Shown here: piece by piece, positions 34,607-43,587 of the stretch
How the letters are laid out: each line of letters opens with the position of its first letter
Numbering within the stretch: the stretch's first letter is position 1
Made by a program: the position numbers and the translations under genes
Notes under the pieces: generated by a model
Seen by the model: the letters and a program-made list of their open reading frames with translations, nothing else
The model's database searches: none
What the model was told of the DNA's origin: nothing
Assembly: GCA_963677625.2 (NCBI GenBank)
Contig: CAXXSW010000007.1
Coordinates: 620,001 to 684,000, forward strand
Direction of reading: 5' to 3'
Length of the DNA stretch: 64,000 nt
Source of the DNA: UBA1351 sp963677625
Lineage (GTDB): Bacteria; Bacillota; Clostridia; Lachnospirales; Vallitaleaceae

Positions 34607-36279
34607 GGTTGCGTTAATTTATCGTCGGAAAAAGAAAGATAGAATTATCCCTCTGTGAATTTATAAGAATTGTTCTTCGGTTAGTATAGCATACTTTTAT
34701 CCGCAGATACCTCTTAGTTTTTTTGTTAGGCAATACATTCCATCGACTTTTCCTAAACTTCCTGCAACTGTATCACTATTCCAAACATCTGTATACTTTT
34801 TCTGTTTCTTTTTTATCTGTTGATCAAGTGCTCTTCTTATTTCGTCTTGTATCTCTCGCTCTTGCTTTTCGACACGATATTTCAGCAAGTCATATATATT
34901 TCCTTTATTGGCTGAATAGGCTCTTAATTTTGCCATCTGTGACGCACCTTTTGCCGACCACCCTAACGGCCGACTGCTTAATCTACTTGCTAATATGTGA
35001 CTAACTTGCCCTTCAGCGCTGCATCCCATTCGTGCTAATTCATCATTGTTTGGTCTGACTATGGCATCCCAATGATTCCTTATGTACACTTTTGTTCTTC
35101 TGATTTGTTCTCTTTTCTGATCACTTTCCGCTAAAGATGTAGCTATCTCTAACACTTTATCTATGGTTGTAAAATCTTCCATACTGATTCCGTCATAAAC
35201 TGCTGTTCTTGCATCTGAAACTGAATCTCCTAAATGTCCAACTGCTCTCATTATCGATTGATTCAAGTGGAATTTATCTAACACAAAACAACATTTTGAA
35301 CCTAATACATCAACTCCTGCTTTGATCCAAGATGCTCCATCTCCCATGATATAGATGCTTTCCAAGTATTCTTCATCATAAACAGCACCTATATATTCTA
35401 GCACTTCTAACCAAATATCTTCACTCTTTTTATACACTCCACAAAAGTAATGTTTGTTCCTTAGTATATTTCGTTTACTGTTTGGACTTTCTTTCTCTAT
35501 TCCTTCAAATATACAGGCCAACCTTGGTTCTACTGTATTGGACTTCCTGCCATATTCATTTACTCTGAGGTCACCTTTTTTCTTGTTGAACTGGAGCGAC
35601 ACATGATCTTCATCTGCATTTATGTAGAGTGCTTTTATCTTCTTCTTTTCTTTGTTTTTAGGAATAATTACTGGTATTTCCAGTGTGTGTACATCCCTCA
35701 TAATCGCTTGTTTACTAATGATGTCATCGGTTACTGTTGCATTCTCTCCACTAATTCTATAGCTGCTATCAATAACATGTTCTAGTCCTTTAGCAACTAC
35801 ATCATCACTTTTCCTCATCTTCTTCGTAATGCCACATGCTTTATCTGCTAGATGTATGCACTCGCCGGTTTTCTTATCTTCAAAGTACGTTCGTTTGTAT
35901 GTTATTACCCCGCACGTACTGGTAAAAGAATTTTCATCATTCGAGCGTTCAATAACGTATCTGTCTTTTCTATAACTGGATCTTCGATACACTCCATCGA
36001 TCTCTTCAATCGTTTCTTTAATAATAGCCCTTTGCAACTCCTGTAGTGGTTTGTTCAGCTCTAGGACCAACTCTCCAATATCCATTTTTTCATCACTAAT
36101 AAAACTTTTTACTATTTTTTCAATATTTTATATCCCTCTGTCCATGAAGTGTTGTATACTGTTATGCATAAGAAAACACCTTTCCTGTTATGTATTATTT
36201 GTTTCTAGGCAAAACTTATAATATCACAACTTAGGTGTTTTCTTTATTTTTTCTTTTCCGACGATAACTTTACGCTAAC
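34607..36279 (-). mobile_element. ISLre2-family (UPF0236) insertion sequence, complete
   Basis: The element is 1673 bp with imperfect inverted repeats of about 26 bp at its ends (34607-34632 and 36254-36279); the shared inner core is TTATCGTCGGAAAA and 8 of the outer 12 positions match. It is bounded by a 9-bp direct duplication, TATAAAGCT. One transposase gene fills it. An inverted repeat AAGAAAACACCT (36170-36181 with 36233-36244) upstream of the transposase may shield it from outside transcription. Intact ends, intact gene and exact duplications suggest recent insertion. Confidence 0.9.
34697..36085 (-). CDS. ISLre2-family transposase (UPF0236)
   Basis: A full-length 462-residue transposase. 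Probable catalytic acidic residues lie in ALYINADEDHVSLQ, YIMGDGASWIKAG and CCFVLDKFHLNQSI, consistent with an RNase H-like DDE core; family members have the same core order. A weak ribosome binding site precedes the ATG, as often in transposases. It is the only gene of the element and is read in the same direction as the bat operon upstream, which now lacks its own intact terminator and may read into it. Confidence 0.9.
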   Translation of the reverse strand: MDIGELVLELNKPLQELQRAIIKETIEEIDGVYRRSSYRKDRYVIERSNDENSFTSTCGVITYKRTYFEDKKTGECIHLADKACGITKKMRKSDDVVAKGLEHVIDSSYRISGENATVTDDIISKQAIMRDVHTLEIPVIIPKNKEKKKIKALYINADEDHVSLQFNKKKGDLRVNEYGRKSNTVEPRLACIFEGIEKESPNSKRNILRNKHYFCGVYKKSEDIWLEVLEYIGAVYDEEYLESIYIMGDGASWIKAGVDVLGSKCCFVLDKFHLNQSIMRAVGHLGDSVSDARTAVYDGISMEDFTTIDKVLEIATSLAESDQKREQIRRTKVYIRNHWDAIVRPNNDELARMGCSAEGQVSHILASRLSSRPLGWSAKGASQMAKLRAYSANKGNIYDLLKYRVEKQEREIQDEIRRALDQQIKKKQKKYTDVWNSDTVAGSLGKVDGMYCLTKKLRGICG

Positions 36280-36288
36280 TATAAAGCT
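36280..36288. repeat. target site duplication, right copy
   Basis: TATAAAGCT, exact copy of 34598-34606. Confidence 0.9.
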
Positions 36289-36299
36289 CTATGCCATAC

Positions 36300-37955
36300 T
36301 TAGTTTATAAGATATTCAAGTTTTTTCTTAACTTCATCAAGGCTAATAGGAACCGAGTCATGTTCTTCTTCAAAGTAATACAAAAGCTGTCTAAGAACTA
36401 TGGCCTTTTCTTCATCCTTCATTACAGATACTGCTTTTTCAATGGCTGTACTTTTAAGTTTGACTAAGTAATAGTCTGCCATATATTTTTCAAGGAATGA
36501 ATAAGCCTCTTTATCGGTATTGATTTTACGTATTTCCTGAAGAAGGGTTTTGCTCTTTCCAAATAAGACATCCCTATTCTTAAAGACCAATATACCTATT
36601 AGAAAAATCAGGAGAATTCCTCCGATACTCCCTCCAATTAGTATTAGCTTACTCTTTGACAGCTTCAGCACAATTATATCCTCAGGCACTTTAGCAAAAG
36701 TCTTATCAATAACAACCGGTTGGGACCTATTCTTATCAAAGACCGGAGAGCCTTCACTAGGTTGATCTACCACTTGACTACCTTCTACATAGACCTTTTG
36801 GGAATCTAGGCTTAATTCCTTATACTCTCCACTAGTCACGTCAAAATAAGGGATATTGATCTCTGGTATGACCAAATCTCCAGGCATCTTAGCTACCAGT
36901 ATAATTTCAAATTCCTTTTCCTCTCGAACACCGTCTTCATCCATCTGGACCGGTTTATCGTTAACTGTTTCATAAACGGAAAAATCTTTAAGGTTGATAT
37001 AGTCGACTAAGCTATCAATGGCATAAAGATTACCTTTTCCTGATAGGGTAACATTATATGTAATAGGTTCATTGATGTTCACTGCACTACTGCTTAATTG
37101 TCCCTCAATGGTCAAGTCCCCCACAAGGCCACCATATTGTGATGGTTTACCAGCAGCTGGTAAATCTTTTACCGTCAAAGACACCTCATCTGTCTTTAGG
37201 TAAGTCGCTTTTGTGGAGCCAAAGAAGCCACCTGTACTCAGGTTAACCTGAAAATCAAAGGCCGGTAAAGTGTACCTACCAGGCATGGTTGGTGTTAATT
37301 TTAACTGCTTTACCGTATACATGACATACTTATTTCCATCAATAGTCGTGTAATTAGGCTTATATTCTTGGTCGCTATTTTCTTCAACAATAAATCCATC
37401 TGCTGTCAGACTGTCAGTAAATCCAAACTCGGACACTTGATATCTTGAGTACAATTCATAAGTTACAACCACATTATCACCATAGTAACAACTATCTCCG
37501 GATATGGTTGTCCGAATAAATATATCATCCTTAGCTCCTGAAAGACTTTCATCCTTTTCCTCTACAGTCACAGTCACACTGTTGGTCTCATATTGGACAC
37601 CATCAATGGAAAGAACCGCTTGTAAGGTAAAGGTACCCACTGATTTGGGCATAATCGTATAATTGCTTTTAACCTCTTTGCTAGCCGCTCCGTTGATAAT
37701 AGAAGTAGAACTGGACTGGCTATTAGAAAGGACCTCAAAATTATCCAACCCTTCAAAAGAAACTAGTTTCACATCTCCACTGACATTTCGCAAAATTAGG
37801 GACATTTCAGTAGATACATCCATCTGAAGCTTAGTATCATTCATTTCTATTAGGACTTCTTGGTCTGCTGCATATACAGGCAGTCGAAAAAATCCTGTTA
37901 ATAAAACACCTATCATCATAAGCATAAAGCTCCCACGCCAAAACTTACCAGTCAT
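36300..37955 (-). CDS. batD: BatD-like protein (oxygen-tolerance family)
   Basis: This 551-residue protein has a signal peptide or anchor (FWRGSFMLMMIGVLLTGFFRLPVYA), beta-rich extracellular domains with BatD-type stretches (DIFIRTTISGDSCYYGDNVVVTYELYSR and YNVTLSGKGNLYAI), a membrane helix around residues 440-465 (LILIGGSIGGILLIFLIGILVF) and a cytoplasmic helical tail. GGAGG spaced 8 bases sets the ATG at 37955, seven codons inside the longest frame and overlapping the batC-like gene by 11 bases. It is last in the moxR-bat operon. BatD is thought to support the VWA proteins at the membrane; molecular role unknown. Confidence 0.85.
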   Translation of the reverse strand: MTGKFWRGSFMLMMIGVLLTGFFRLPVYAADQEVLIEMNDTKLQMDVSTEMSLILRNVSGDVKLVSFEGLDNFEVLSNSQSSSTSIINGAASKEVKSNYTIMPKSVGTFTLQAVLSIDGVQYETNSVTVTVEEKDESLSGAKDDIFIRTTISGDSCYYGDNVVVTYELYSRYQVSEFGFTDSLTADGFIVEENSDQEYKPNYTTIDGNKYVMYTVKQLKLTPTMPGRYTLPAFDFQVNLSTGGFFGSTKATYLKTDEVSLTVKDLPAAGKPSQYGGLVGDLTIEGQLSSSAVNINEPITYNVTLSGKGNLYAIDSLVDYINLKDFSVYETVNDKPVQMDEDGVREEKEFEIILVAKMPGDLVIPEINIPYFDVTSGEYKELSLDSQKVYVEGSQVVDQPSEGSPVFDKNRSQPVVIDKTFAKVPEDIIVLKLSKSKLILIGGSIGGILLIFLIGILVFKNRDVLFGKSKTLLQEIRKINTDKEAYSFLEKYMADYYLVKLKSTAIEKAVSVMKDEEKAIVLRQLLYYFEEEHDSVPISLDEVKKKLEYLIN

Positions 37956-38811
37956 TCTTTCCACCTCCTTCATCACTGTTAATCACCTCTTGATTATTCT
38001 TTAGACTTTCAGCCTCTTGAGCTTCTAACATTTTCAATATAGTATTGACAGCTTCTGACTTATCATCAGTATTTTCTGTTCCCTCTTGGGCTTGATCTAT
38101 TGTACCGTCTTGACCTTGATTGCCTTCTTGACTATCATCTCCGTCTTGGCCCTGATTGCCTTCTTGACTGTCACCTTCTTCTTGATCCTGTTCTCCTTGC
38201 TGATTCAGATTACCATCTTGATTATCGCCATCTTCTTGGTTCTGATTAGCCTCTTGATTCTGACTTTCCTCCTGGGTTTGGTCGTCCTGTTGGTCTTGGC
38301 TATCCTGCTTACTTGTGTCACCATCCTCTTGCTGATTCTGCTTGTCCTCTTGACCGTCACTTTCTTTCTGGGTTTGGTCGTCCTGTTGGTCTTGGCTATC
38401 CTGCTTACTTGTGTCACCATCCTCTTGCTGATCTTTCTGGTCTTCTTGGTCCTGATTATGACTTTTCAATGCTGCCTGAACAAATTCATAATTATACTTC
38501 AAGTCTACACGGTCCCATTCTTCCTGAATCCCTTGTTCATAGTATTTTAAAGCCTGCCCCCATAATTCTTTCACTTTTTCAGGATCTCCATTTTGAGAAT
38601 CCTGGTAAGCTTCACCAGCATGATAGCATGCATTACCTACAATAAGGGGGTCCGTATTACCTTGAACAAGAAGGGGTATCGCTTTTTCATAATCACCGGC
38701 TTTCAAAAGCTCATCAGCTTCAATTAAGTCACTTGGAGTATTTGGCAGTAAAAGAATACTTATGAGGAGCACCATTGTTGCCATAAGAGTCATTATCCGT
38801 ATCACTTTCAT
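37945..38811 (-). CDS. BatC-like TPR protein with Gln/Asp-rich repeat tail
   Basis: A 288-residue protein: N-terminal signal or anchor helix (3-25), TPR-like helices (ADELLKAGDYEKAIPLLVQGN, ALKYYEQGIQEEWDRVDLKYNYEF), then about 130 residues of highly acidic Gln, Asp and Glu repeats and a short end. A 32-residue unit containing QQEDGDTSKQDSQDQQDDQT occurs twice, encoded by identical 65-bp repeats. It overlaps batB by 4 bases (ATGA) and batD by 11. The low-complexity tail is a likely site of length change between strains. Confidence 0.8.
   Translation of the reverse strand: MKVIRIMTLMATMVLLISILLLPNTPSDLIEADELLKAGDYEKAIPLLVQGNTDPLIVGNACYHAGEAYQDSQNGDPEKVKELWGQALKYYEQGIQEEWDRVDLKYNYEFVQAALKSHNQDQEDQKDQQEDGDTSKQDSQDQQDDQTQKESDGQEDKQNQQEDGDTSKQDSQDQQDDQTQEESQNQEANQNQEDGDNQDGNLNQQGEQDQEEGDSQEGNQGQDGDDSQEGNQGQDGTIDQAQEGTENTDDKSEAVNTILKMLEAQEAESLKNNQEVINSDEGGGKNDW
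38272..38336. repeat. 65-bp direct repeat inside batC, copy A
   Basis: Identical to 38368-38432, offset exactly 96 bases (32 codons), so gain or loss of a unit keeps the reading frame. Confidence 0.9.
38368..38432. repeat. 65-bp direct repeat inside batC, copy B
   Basis: Identical to 38272-38336; flanking bases are also similar, giving a 96-base unit. Confidence 0.9.
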
Positions 38812-39860
38812 GATTTCCTCCTATTCTGAAGAAGGAATCCTAATAAGAGACTTACAATTCCGGCTCCTAAAAACCATTGATACAAGAGATCATACTCCTT
38901 GATTTTCTTCCTTGTTGTTTCCCCTTTTTCAATAAGAGACAAGTCTGACAGCAAGAGAGGCACTTCACTTAAGCCTGTATCAGATAGGTAATACTTACCT
39001 CCAGAAAGATTTGCCATTAATTCCAGCATATCTTCATCCAATTTCGTAACGACAGGGTTCCCCTGATCATCTTTTTTGTAGCCGCTGGCTCCTTGGCCGC
39101 TGGCTTTTTGGCCATTGGCTTTTTGGCCGCTGGCTTTTTGACCATTGGCTCCTTGGCCGTCACTTTCCTCATAAAGAGGAATTAATCCCCCATCTTTACT
39201 TCCGATCCCGACAGTAAAAACTTTAATTCCGGCATCTTCAATGATTGACTTAATCTTTCCCATATCTGCATCATCTTCCTCACCATCACTTAAAAGAACC
39301 ACCACTTCATTACCTGTTCCGGCCTTATTGAAAGATGCTACCGATAAATTAAGCGCTTCTGCCACATCTGTACCTCCACCACCGACCATATCTGTATCAA
39401 TGACCTCTAGGTACATTCTAGCCAAGTCATAATCATCTGTTAAAGGCATCTGTATATAAGCTGAAGACGCATAAGGAATGAATCCGATTCGGTCACCATG
39501 AAGACCAGCAATAATTTCATTAATAACTTTCTTACTCCTATCAATACGTGACGGAATCACGTCCTGGGCCAACATACTCTTAGATGTATCGATGAGGAAA
39601 TAAACGTCCACACCTTGACCCATAACTTCTTTTGTTCCTATCTCTCGCTCAGGTCCTAGAAGAGCAAGGATCACAAGAGCCAATCCCATAACAAGAAAAA
39701 ACCCTTGGAGATAGTTGAAAGAAGTGGTTCCCTTCATCTCAAGCCAGTTTAATATAGCCTGCTTCTTCCTGTATCCAAAAAACGCTGCCATAAGAATCGC
39801 AATAGGAAAAATCAGCCAATAGATATCTTGAAGTTGTCTAAATTCCATATTCAAATCCAT
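38808..39860 (-). CDS. batB: BatB-like VWA membrane protein
   Basis: A 350-residue von Willebrand factor A protein with two N-terminal helices (about 12-28 and 45-65), a VWA domain with the MIDAS motif FLIDTSKSM (DxSxS) and LLSDGEEDD, and a C-terminal helix (about 325-343). An insert of five near-identical pentapeptides (GQKAN or GQKAS type) lies in the VWA domain between IPLYEESD and YKKDDQG. AGGGAGGAAAAA precedes the ATG. It lies 18 bases after batA and overlaps the batC-like gene. It probably binds a divalent metal and partner proteins at the membrane. Confidence 0.88.
   Translation of the reverse strand: MDLNMEFRQLQDIYWLIFPIAILMAAFFGYRKKQAILNWLEMKGTTSFNYLQGFFLVMGLALVILALLGPEREIGTKEVMGQGVDVYFLIDTSKSMLAQDVIPSRIDRSKKVINEIIAGLHGDRIGFIPYASSAYIQMPLTDDYDLARMYLEVIDTDMVGGGGTDVAEALNLSVASFNKAGTGNEVVVLLSDGEEDDADMGKIKSIIEDAGIKVFTVGIGSKDGGLIPLYEESDGQGANGQKASGQKANGQKASGQGASGYKKDDQGNPVVTKLDEDMLELMANLSGGKYYLSDTGLSEVPLLLSDLSLIEKGETTRKKIKEYDLLYQWFLGAGIVSLLLGFLLQNRRKS
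39081..39155. repeat. five 15-bp tandem repeats inside batB
   Basis: Units of the form GCC(G/A)(C/T)TGGCT(T/C)(T/C)TTG repeat five times without gaps, encoding the pentapeptide array GQ(G/K)A(S/N). The period is a multiple of three, so slippage would not shift frame. Confidence 0.88.
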
Positions 39861-39878
39861 TTTTTCCTCCCTCAGTCC

Positions 39879-40841
39879 TTATGGTATACGAATGAAAAGA
39901 TATCGATCCAAGAAAATACCTATAAGCATCAATAACAGTCCCAACTTAATGAAAACGAAGGCCAGTTCATCGTAGAGCATGAACTCATCCTGATCAAAAT
40001 CTGTTTTTTCCAGTTGGTCAATATCTTCAAAAGTTGCAGTCAGTTTTTCCTCGTCGGCCGCCCTAAAATATTGTCCACCTGTCGAGTCGGCTATAGATTG
40101 TAAAAGGGGTTCATTCAAGCCTGAATCCATGGTCTGATAACGGGTTTGTCCCATAAAATCCACAGGCATAATGGTTTGATCAGTCCCTACACCGATAGAG
40201 TATACTTTAATACCTTCCTCTGAAGCCAATTGGGCTGCTGTATCAGGACTGATGGCACCTGCATTATTATCTCCATCAGTGACGAGGATCATGACCTTAG
40301 AATTAGCCTGACTTTTCTTCAATCGGTTTATTCCAACTGATATAGCCATTCCAATTGCTGTACCATCTTCACCTACTGAAGCCGTTGACACATCCTGAAG
40401 AGAAGCTTTGACCACATCATGGTCTAAAGTGAGAGGTACTCTTGTGTAAGCAGTACCTGCAAAGATAACCAAACCAATTCTATCTTCAAAACGTTTGTCA
40501 ATAAAATTATCAATGGTTTCTCTAGCCACTTCGAGTCGGTTAGGCTTAAAATCTACTGATTCCATGGAACCTGATACGTCTAGAATCATCATAATATCAA
40601 TGCCTTGACCTTGAGCCGGCAAAACATCTGTAGGAATTTGAGGCCTAGCCATAGCAATAATAAAAGAACACATGGCAGCAGCTATAAACCATCTGCCTAT
40701 GCGGTGTTTAATGATGCTGGCTCTACCTGTTTGTTTAAGCAGTCCGACATTAGAGAAAGGTAGGGACTGTTTCCCTGACAGTAAGAAAAGTAATATGACA
40801 GGGATAATAAAGACCAAAAAGTACCATTGGCTAAACCGCAT
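39879..40841 (-). CDS. batA: BatA-like VWA membrane protein
   Basis: A 320-residue VWA protein: membrane helices near 7-24 and 45-62, the MIDAS motif MMILDVSGSMES, the second loop in DGTAIGMAISVGINRL and LVTDGDNNAGAISPDTAA, and a C-terminal helix (about 295-312). GAGGAGG spaced 6 bases fixes the ATG at 40841, inside the end of the DUF4381-like gene (11-base overlap). It and BatB are paralogues and likely partners of the MoxR ATPase. Confidence 0.9.
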   Translation of the reverse strand: MRFSQWYFLVFIIPVILLFLLSGKQSLPFSNVGLLKQTGRASIIKHRIGRWFIAAAMCSFIIAMARPQIPTDVLPAQGQGIDIMMILDVSGSMESVDFKPNRLEVARETIDNFIDKRFEDRIGLVIFAGTAYTRVPLTLDHDVVKASLQDVSTASVGEDGTAIGMAISVGINRLKKSQANSKVMILVTDGDNNAGAISPDTAAQLASEEGIKVYSIGVGTDQTIMPVDFMGQTRYQTMDSGLNEPLLQSIADSTGGQYFRAADEEKLTATFEDIDQLEKTDFDQDEFMLYDELAFVFIKLGLLLMLIGIFLDRYLFIRIP

Positions 40842-41664
40842 CTTTGACCTCCTCGTTATACTTAATAACCTCTTCCATACCACTAACAATTGACTTTAGG
40901 GACTCCCTTAAGGTGTTGATTGTAGCTTCATCTACCAAAACATCGCTATATTTATAGCTATCACAGTCTTTCAGCCACTGGATGAAATTCCTAAATGGTT
41001 CTTCTTCAAAAATACCTCTAGCAGTATTGGACTGAAAATGAGTTTCTAACTGACTAGTTGTTAAACCTTCCAATTTTACACCTAGTCTTAAGGACAGATA
41101 TTCTTTAACAAAGCCAGTCATCTTACCAAGAGCATAAGAGTCCTTGCTTGAAAGTTGGTCCAGATTCTTATCAAAAGCTTCATAAGCAGACATCTTCTCA
41201 ACTTTTTTCTTACGTCTCTTGAATAACCAAAAACCATTAGAGATAATAGCTCCTAGAAAGACTATACCAAGAAGGATAAACAAAATAGTTTTATTGGCCC
41301 CCTTATGAATGTCCAAATCTTTTTCAAACAAGGTATCTCGCTCTATTGTATCAAGTGTAGAGGCTACCTTAAAAACAATAGTCTGACCTCCTAATTCAAC
41401 GGACCATTCACCAGGTTCCATAATAGTCATAACCACTTGATAACCTTCATCCATCGGTTCAATTTCCAAAATATCAAAAGCCTTAAAAGCCTCTTCAATC
41501 ATCAATTTAGAAATAGCCGGATCTTGAATTTCAAGTTCTATATGATCCCCTATATAGATAAGGCGATCATTTTCTTCATATTGAGCTGCCGCAACTGGAG
41601 CAATCTGAGTCATAACGAGCAGGCAGGCAAATAAAATCTGTATAGATCTATATTTTAGTCTCAT
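40831..41664 (-). CDS. DUF4381-like membrane protein of the moxR-bat operon
   Basis: A 277-residue protein with a signal peptide (IQILFACLLVMTQIAPVAAAQ), an extracellular stretch of about 80 residues, one membrane helix (about 110-130: TILFILLGIVFLGAIISNGFWLF) followed by RRKKK, and a cytoplasmic helical tail. This layout and position match DUF4381-type genes between DUF58 and batA. It overlaps the DUF58 gene by 4 bases. Function unknown; it may dock the MoxR or VWA proteins. Confidence 0.6.
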   Translation of the reverse strand: MRLKYRSIQILFACLLVMTQIAPVAAAQYEENDRLIYIGDHIELEIQDPAISKLMIEEAFKAFDILEIEPMDEGYQVVMTIMEPGEWSVELGGQTIVFKVASTLDTIERDTLFEKDLDIHKGANKTILFILLGIVFLGAIISNGFWLFKRRKKKVEKMSAYEAFDKNLDQLSSKDSYALGKMTGFVKEYLSLRLGVKLEGLTTSQLETHFQSNTARGIFEEEPFRNFIQWLKDCDSYKYSDVLVDEATINTLRESLKSIVSGMEEVIKYNEEVKDAV

Positions 41665-42485
41665 GACAGACCTCCCCGTTTCATAAAATAAAGTCGAAGG
41701 AGTTTCACATAATCCTCATCGGTGTAGACGCTAATAACATCCTTCAATTCAGTTTCTCTTTGAGACATTCGATTCTTCTTCATCTTCAAAAGATCCAGGG
41801 TAACCACTTCACCACTTTCTAAATCCTTAAAAGTAAAAATGCCTCCATAAGGCAGCTTTTCTTCTTTTCTATCCCTGACTTTTATGAGCACCACATCATG
41901 CTTGCGCTTCATAGTCTTCAGGGTCTTCTCATATCCCTGGTCCATAAAATCAGACAAAACAAAAACAATACCAGGCTTCTTTACCATCTTGGAAAATTGA
42001 ACAAGGGCATGGTTAATGTCTGTACCTTTACTCTCTGACTCATAGGTCAGGATATTTTCGATAATAGAGAGGACATGTTTTTTTCCACTTTTGGAAGGGA
42101 TGACCTTTTCCACCTTATCGGTAAACAGCATCATCCCTACCTTGTCATTGTTTCTAGCCGCAGAATAGGATAGGGTAGCTCCAATCTCAGCAATCAAGTC
42201 CTTCTTCCCAGCAAAGTGATTAGAATAAGACATATCAATTAGAAGAAACATATTGATTTCCCGTTCCTCAGAAAACTGTTTGACGAAAGCCTTATTATGC
42301 CGGGCTGTAACATTCCAATCAATATGGCGGACATCATCTCCTGGGTAATATTCCCTTATATCTTCAAATGTCATCCCCTTGCCCCGGAATCTGGAACGGT
42401 ATTCTCCTGAAAAAACTTCCTCCACCAGCTTTGCCGACTTAATGTCGATATGACGGATTTTTTTGATCAGTTCTTTGGAAATCAA
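41661..42485 (-). CDS. DUF58 domain protein
   Basis: A 274-residue protein with the DUF58 signature GDDVRHIDWNVTARHNKAFVKQF and a VWA-like strand MFLLIDMSYSNHF. The start is a TTG sharing bases with the moxR stop codon (TTGA), with AAGGAG upstream; no internal ATG fits better. DUF58 proteins regularly accompany MoxR ATPases and may be their first partner. Cytoplasmic, with no membrane helix. Confidence 0.88.
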   Translation of the reverse strand: MISKELIKKIRHIDIKSAKLVEEVFSGEYRSRFRGKGMTFEDIREYYPGDDVRHIDWNVTARHNKAFVKQFSEEREINMFLLIDMSYSNHFAGKKDLIAEIGATLSYSAARNNDKVGMMLFTDKVEKVIPSKSGKKHVLSIIENILTYESESKGTDINHALVQFSKMVKKPGIVFVLSDFMDQGYEKTLKTMKRKHDVVLIKVRDRKEEKLPYGGIFTFKDLESGEVVTLDLLKMKKNRMSQRETELKDVISVYTDEDYVKLLRLYFMKRGGLS

Positions 42486-43432
42486 GGCAAACGCACTCCT
42501 TCAAGTATACCAGCAATTACATCTTCAGGTGTCTTGTCTTCTGCTTCTGCCTCATAGGTCAGAACGATTCTATGACGAAGGACATCATAAACGATAGATT
42601 TTACATCATCAGGAGTTACATAATCCCTAGCTCTAAGATAGGCCATTGCCTTAGCTGCCTTAATCAAGTTTAAGGAAGCTCTTGGTGAGGCTCCACAAGA
42701 AATGTATTGGGATGGTTGTCTTGTCCCAAGAACAATGTCAAGAACATACTCCTTAATATAGTCACCTAGATGAATATTTTCTACTTCCTCTCTCAGTCCA
42801 CTAATAAGGTCCTTGGTCATGATTGGCGCTAAGTCTGGTTCTTCATAATCAGCCATGGTAAAGCGTTCGATAATAGCTCTCTCTTCTTCCCTGTCAGGAT
42901 ATTCCACTTTCAGCTTCATCATAAAACGATCTTGCTGTGCTTCTGGCAAAGGATAAGTTCCTTGCTGTTCAAGTGGGTTCTGGGTTGCAATAACCATAAA
43001 GGGTTTGTCGAGTATATAAGTTTTTTCACCAATAGTCACCTGCTTCTCCTGCATAGCTTCTAAAAGAGCAGATTGAACTTTGGCAGGTGCCCTGTTAATC
43101 TCATCAGCCAAAATCAGGTTGGAAAAAATCGCACCTTTCTTCACTTGGAAATCTCCGGTCTTTTGATGGTACATTTCTGTACCAAGTATATCTGCCGGCA
43201 ACAAGTCCGGTGTAAACTGTATTCGCTTAAATTCCATACCGGTGACATGGGCTATAGTACTGGCAGTAAGCGTTTTTGCCAATCCCGGTACACCCTCTAA
43301 GAGAATATGTCCACCGGTCAGTAATCCAATTAATATTCGGTCGATCATATAGTCCTGTCCAATAATTACTTTTTCCACTTCCTGCCTGAATGACTGTATC
43401 AATTCTCTGGTTTGCGTCACTGACTCTTCCAC
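42482..43432 (-). CDS. moxR: MoxR family AAA ATPase
   Basis: A 316-residue AAA+ ATPase: Walker A LEGVPGLAKT (residues 41-50), Walker B NLILADEINRAPAK, sensor 1 MVIATQNPLEQQGTYPLPEAQ and an arginine-containing DRFMMKLKVEYPDR. MoxR proteins act as chaperone-like ATPases that activate or assemble partners through VWA-domain proteins. Start is a GTG preceded by AAGGAGG at 7 bases. It heads the operon DUF58-DUF4381-batA-batB-batC-batD. Confidence 0.93.
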   Translation of the reverse strand: MEESVTQTRELIQSFRQEVEKVIIGQDYMIDRILIGLLTGGHILLEGVPGLAKTLTASTIAHVTGMEFKRIQFTPDLLPADILGTEMYHQKTGDFQVKKGAIFSNLILADEINRAPAKVQSALLEAMQEKQVTIGEKTYILDKPFMVIATQNPLEQQGTYPLPEAQQDRFMMKLKVEYPDREEERAIIERFTMADYEEPDLAPIMTKDLISGLREEVENIHLGDYIKEYVLDIVLGTRQPSQYISCGASPRASLNLIKAAKAMAYLRARDYVTPDDVKSIVYDVLRHRIVLTYEAEAEDKTPEDVIAGILEGVRLP

Positions 43433-43587
43433 TGTGTACCCTCCTTCATAAATAGGGAATAATCTTTTCGATTCAATAGTCTAAACTATATTTGTGGCAA
43501 AAATATGGCAATACAAGTATCCCTTACATTCTTAACGTCAATTCTGGATTAACAAGGTATATGCCAAACTCATTGGAAAAACCACAA

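Noticed and set aside
38272..38432. CRISPR-like repeats
   Set aside because: Only two copies, in frame within a coding region, with no spacer array and no cas genes.
38086..38550. 154-codon plus-strand open frame rich in Leu, Ile and Val
   Set aside because: It is the complement of the Gln/Asp-rich repeats of the batC-like gene; hydrophobicity is a by-product of the repeat codons and no ribosome binding site is present.
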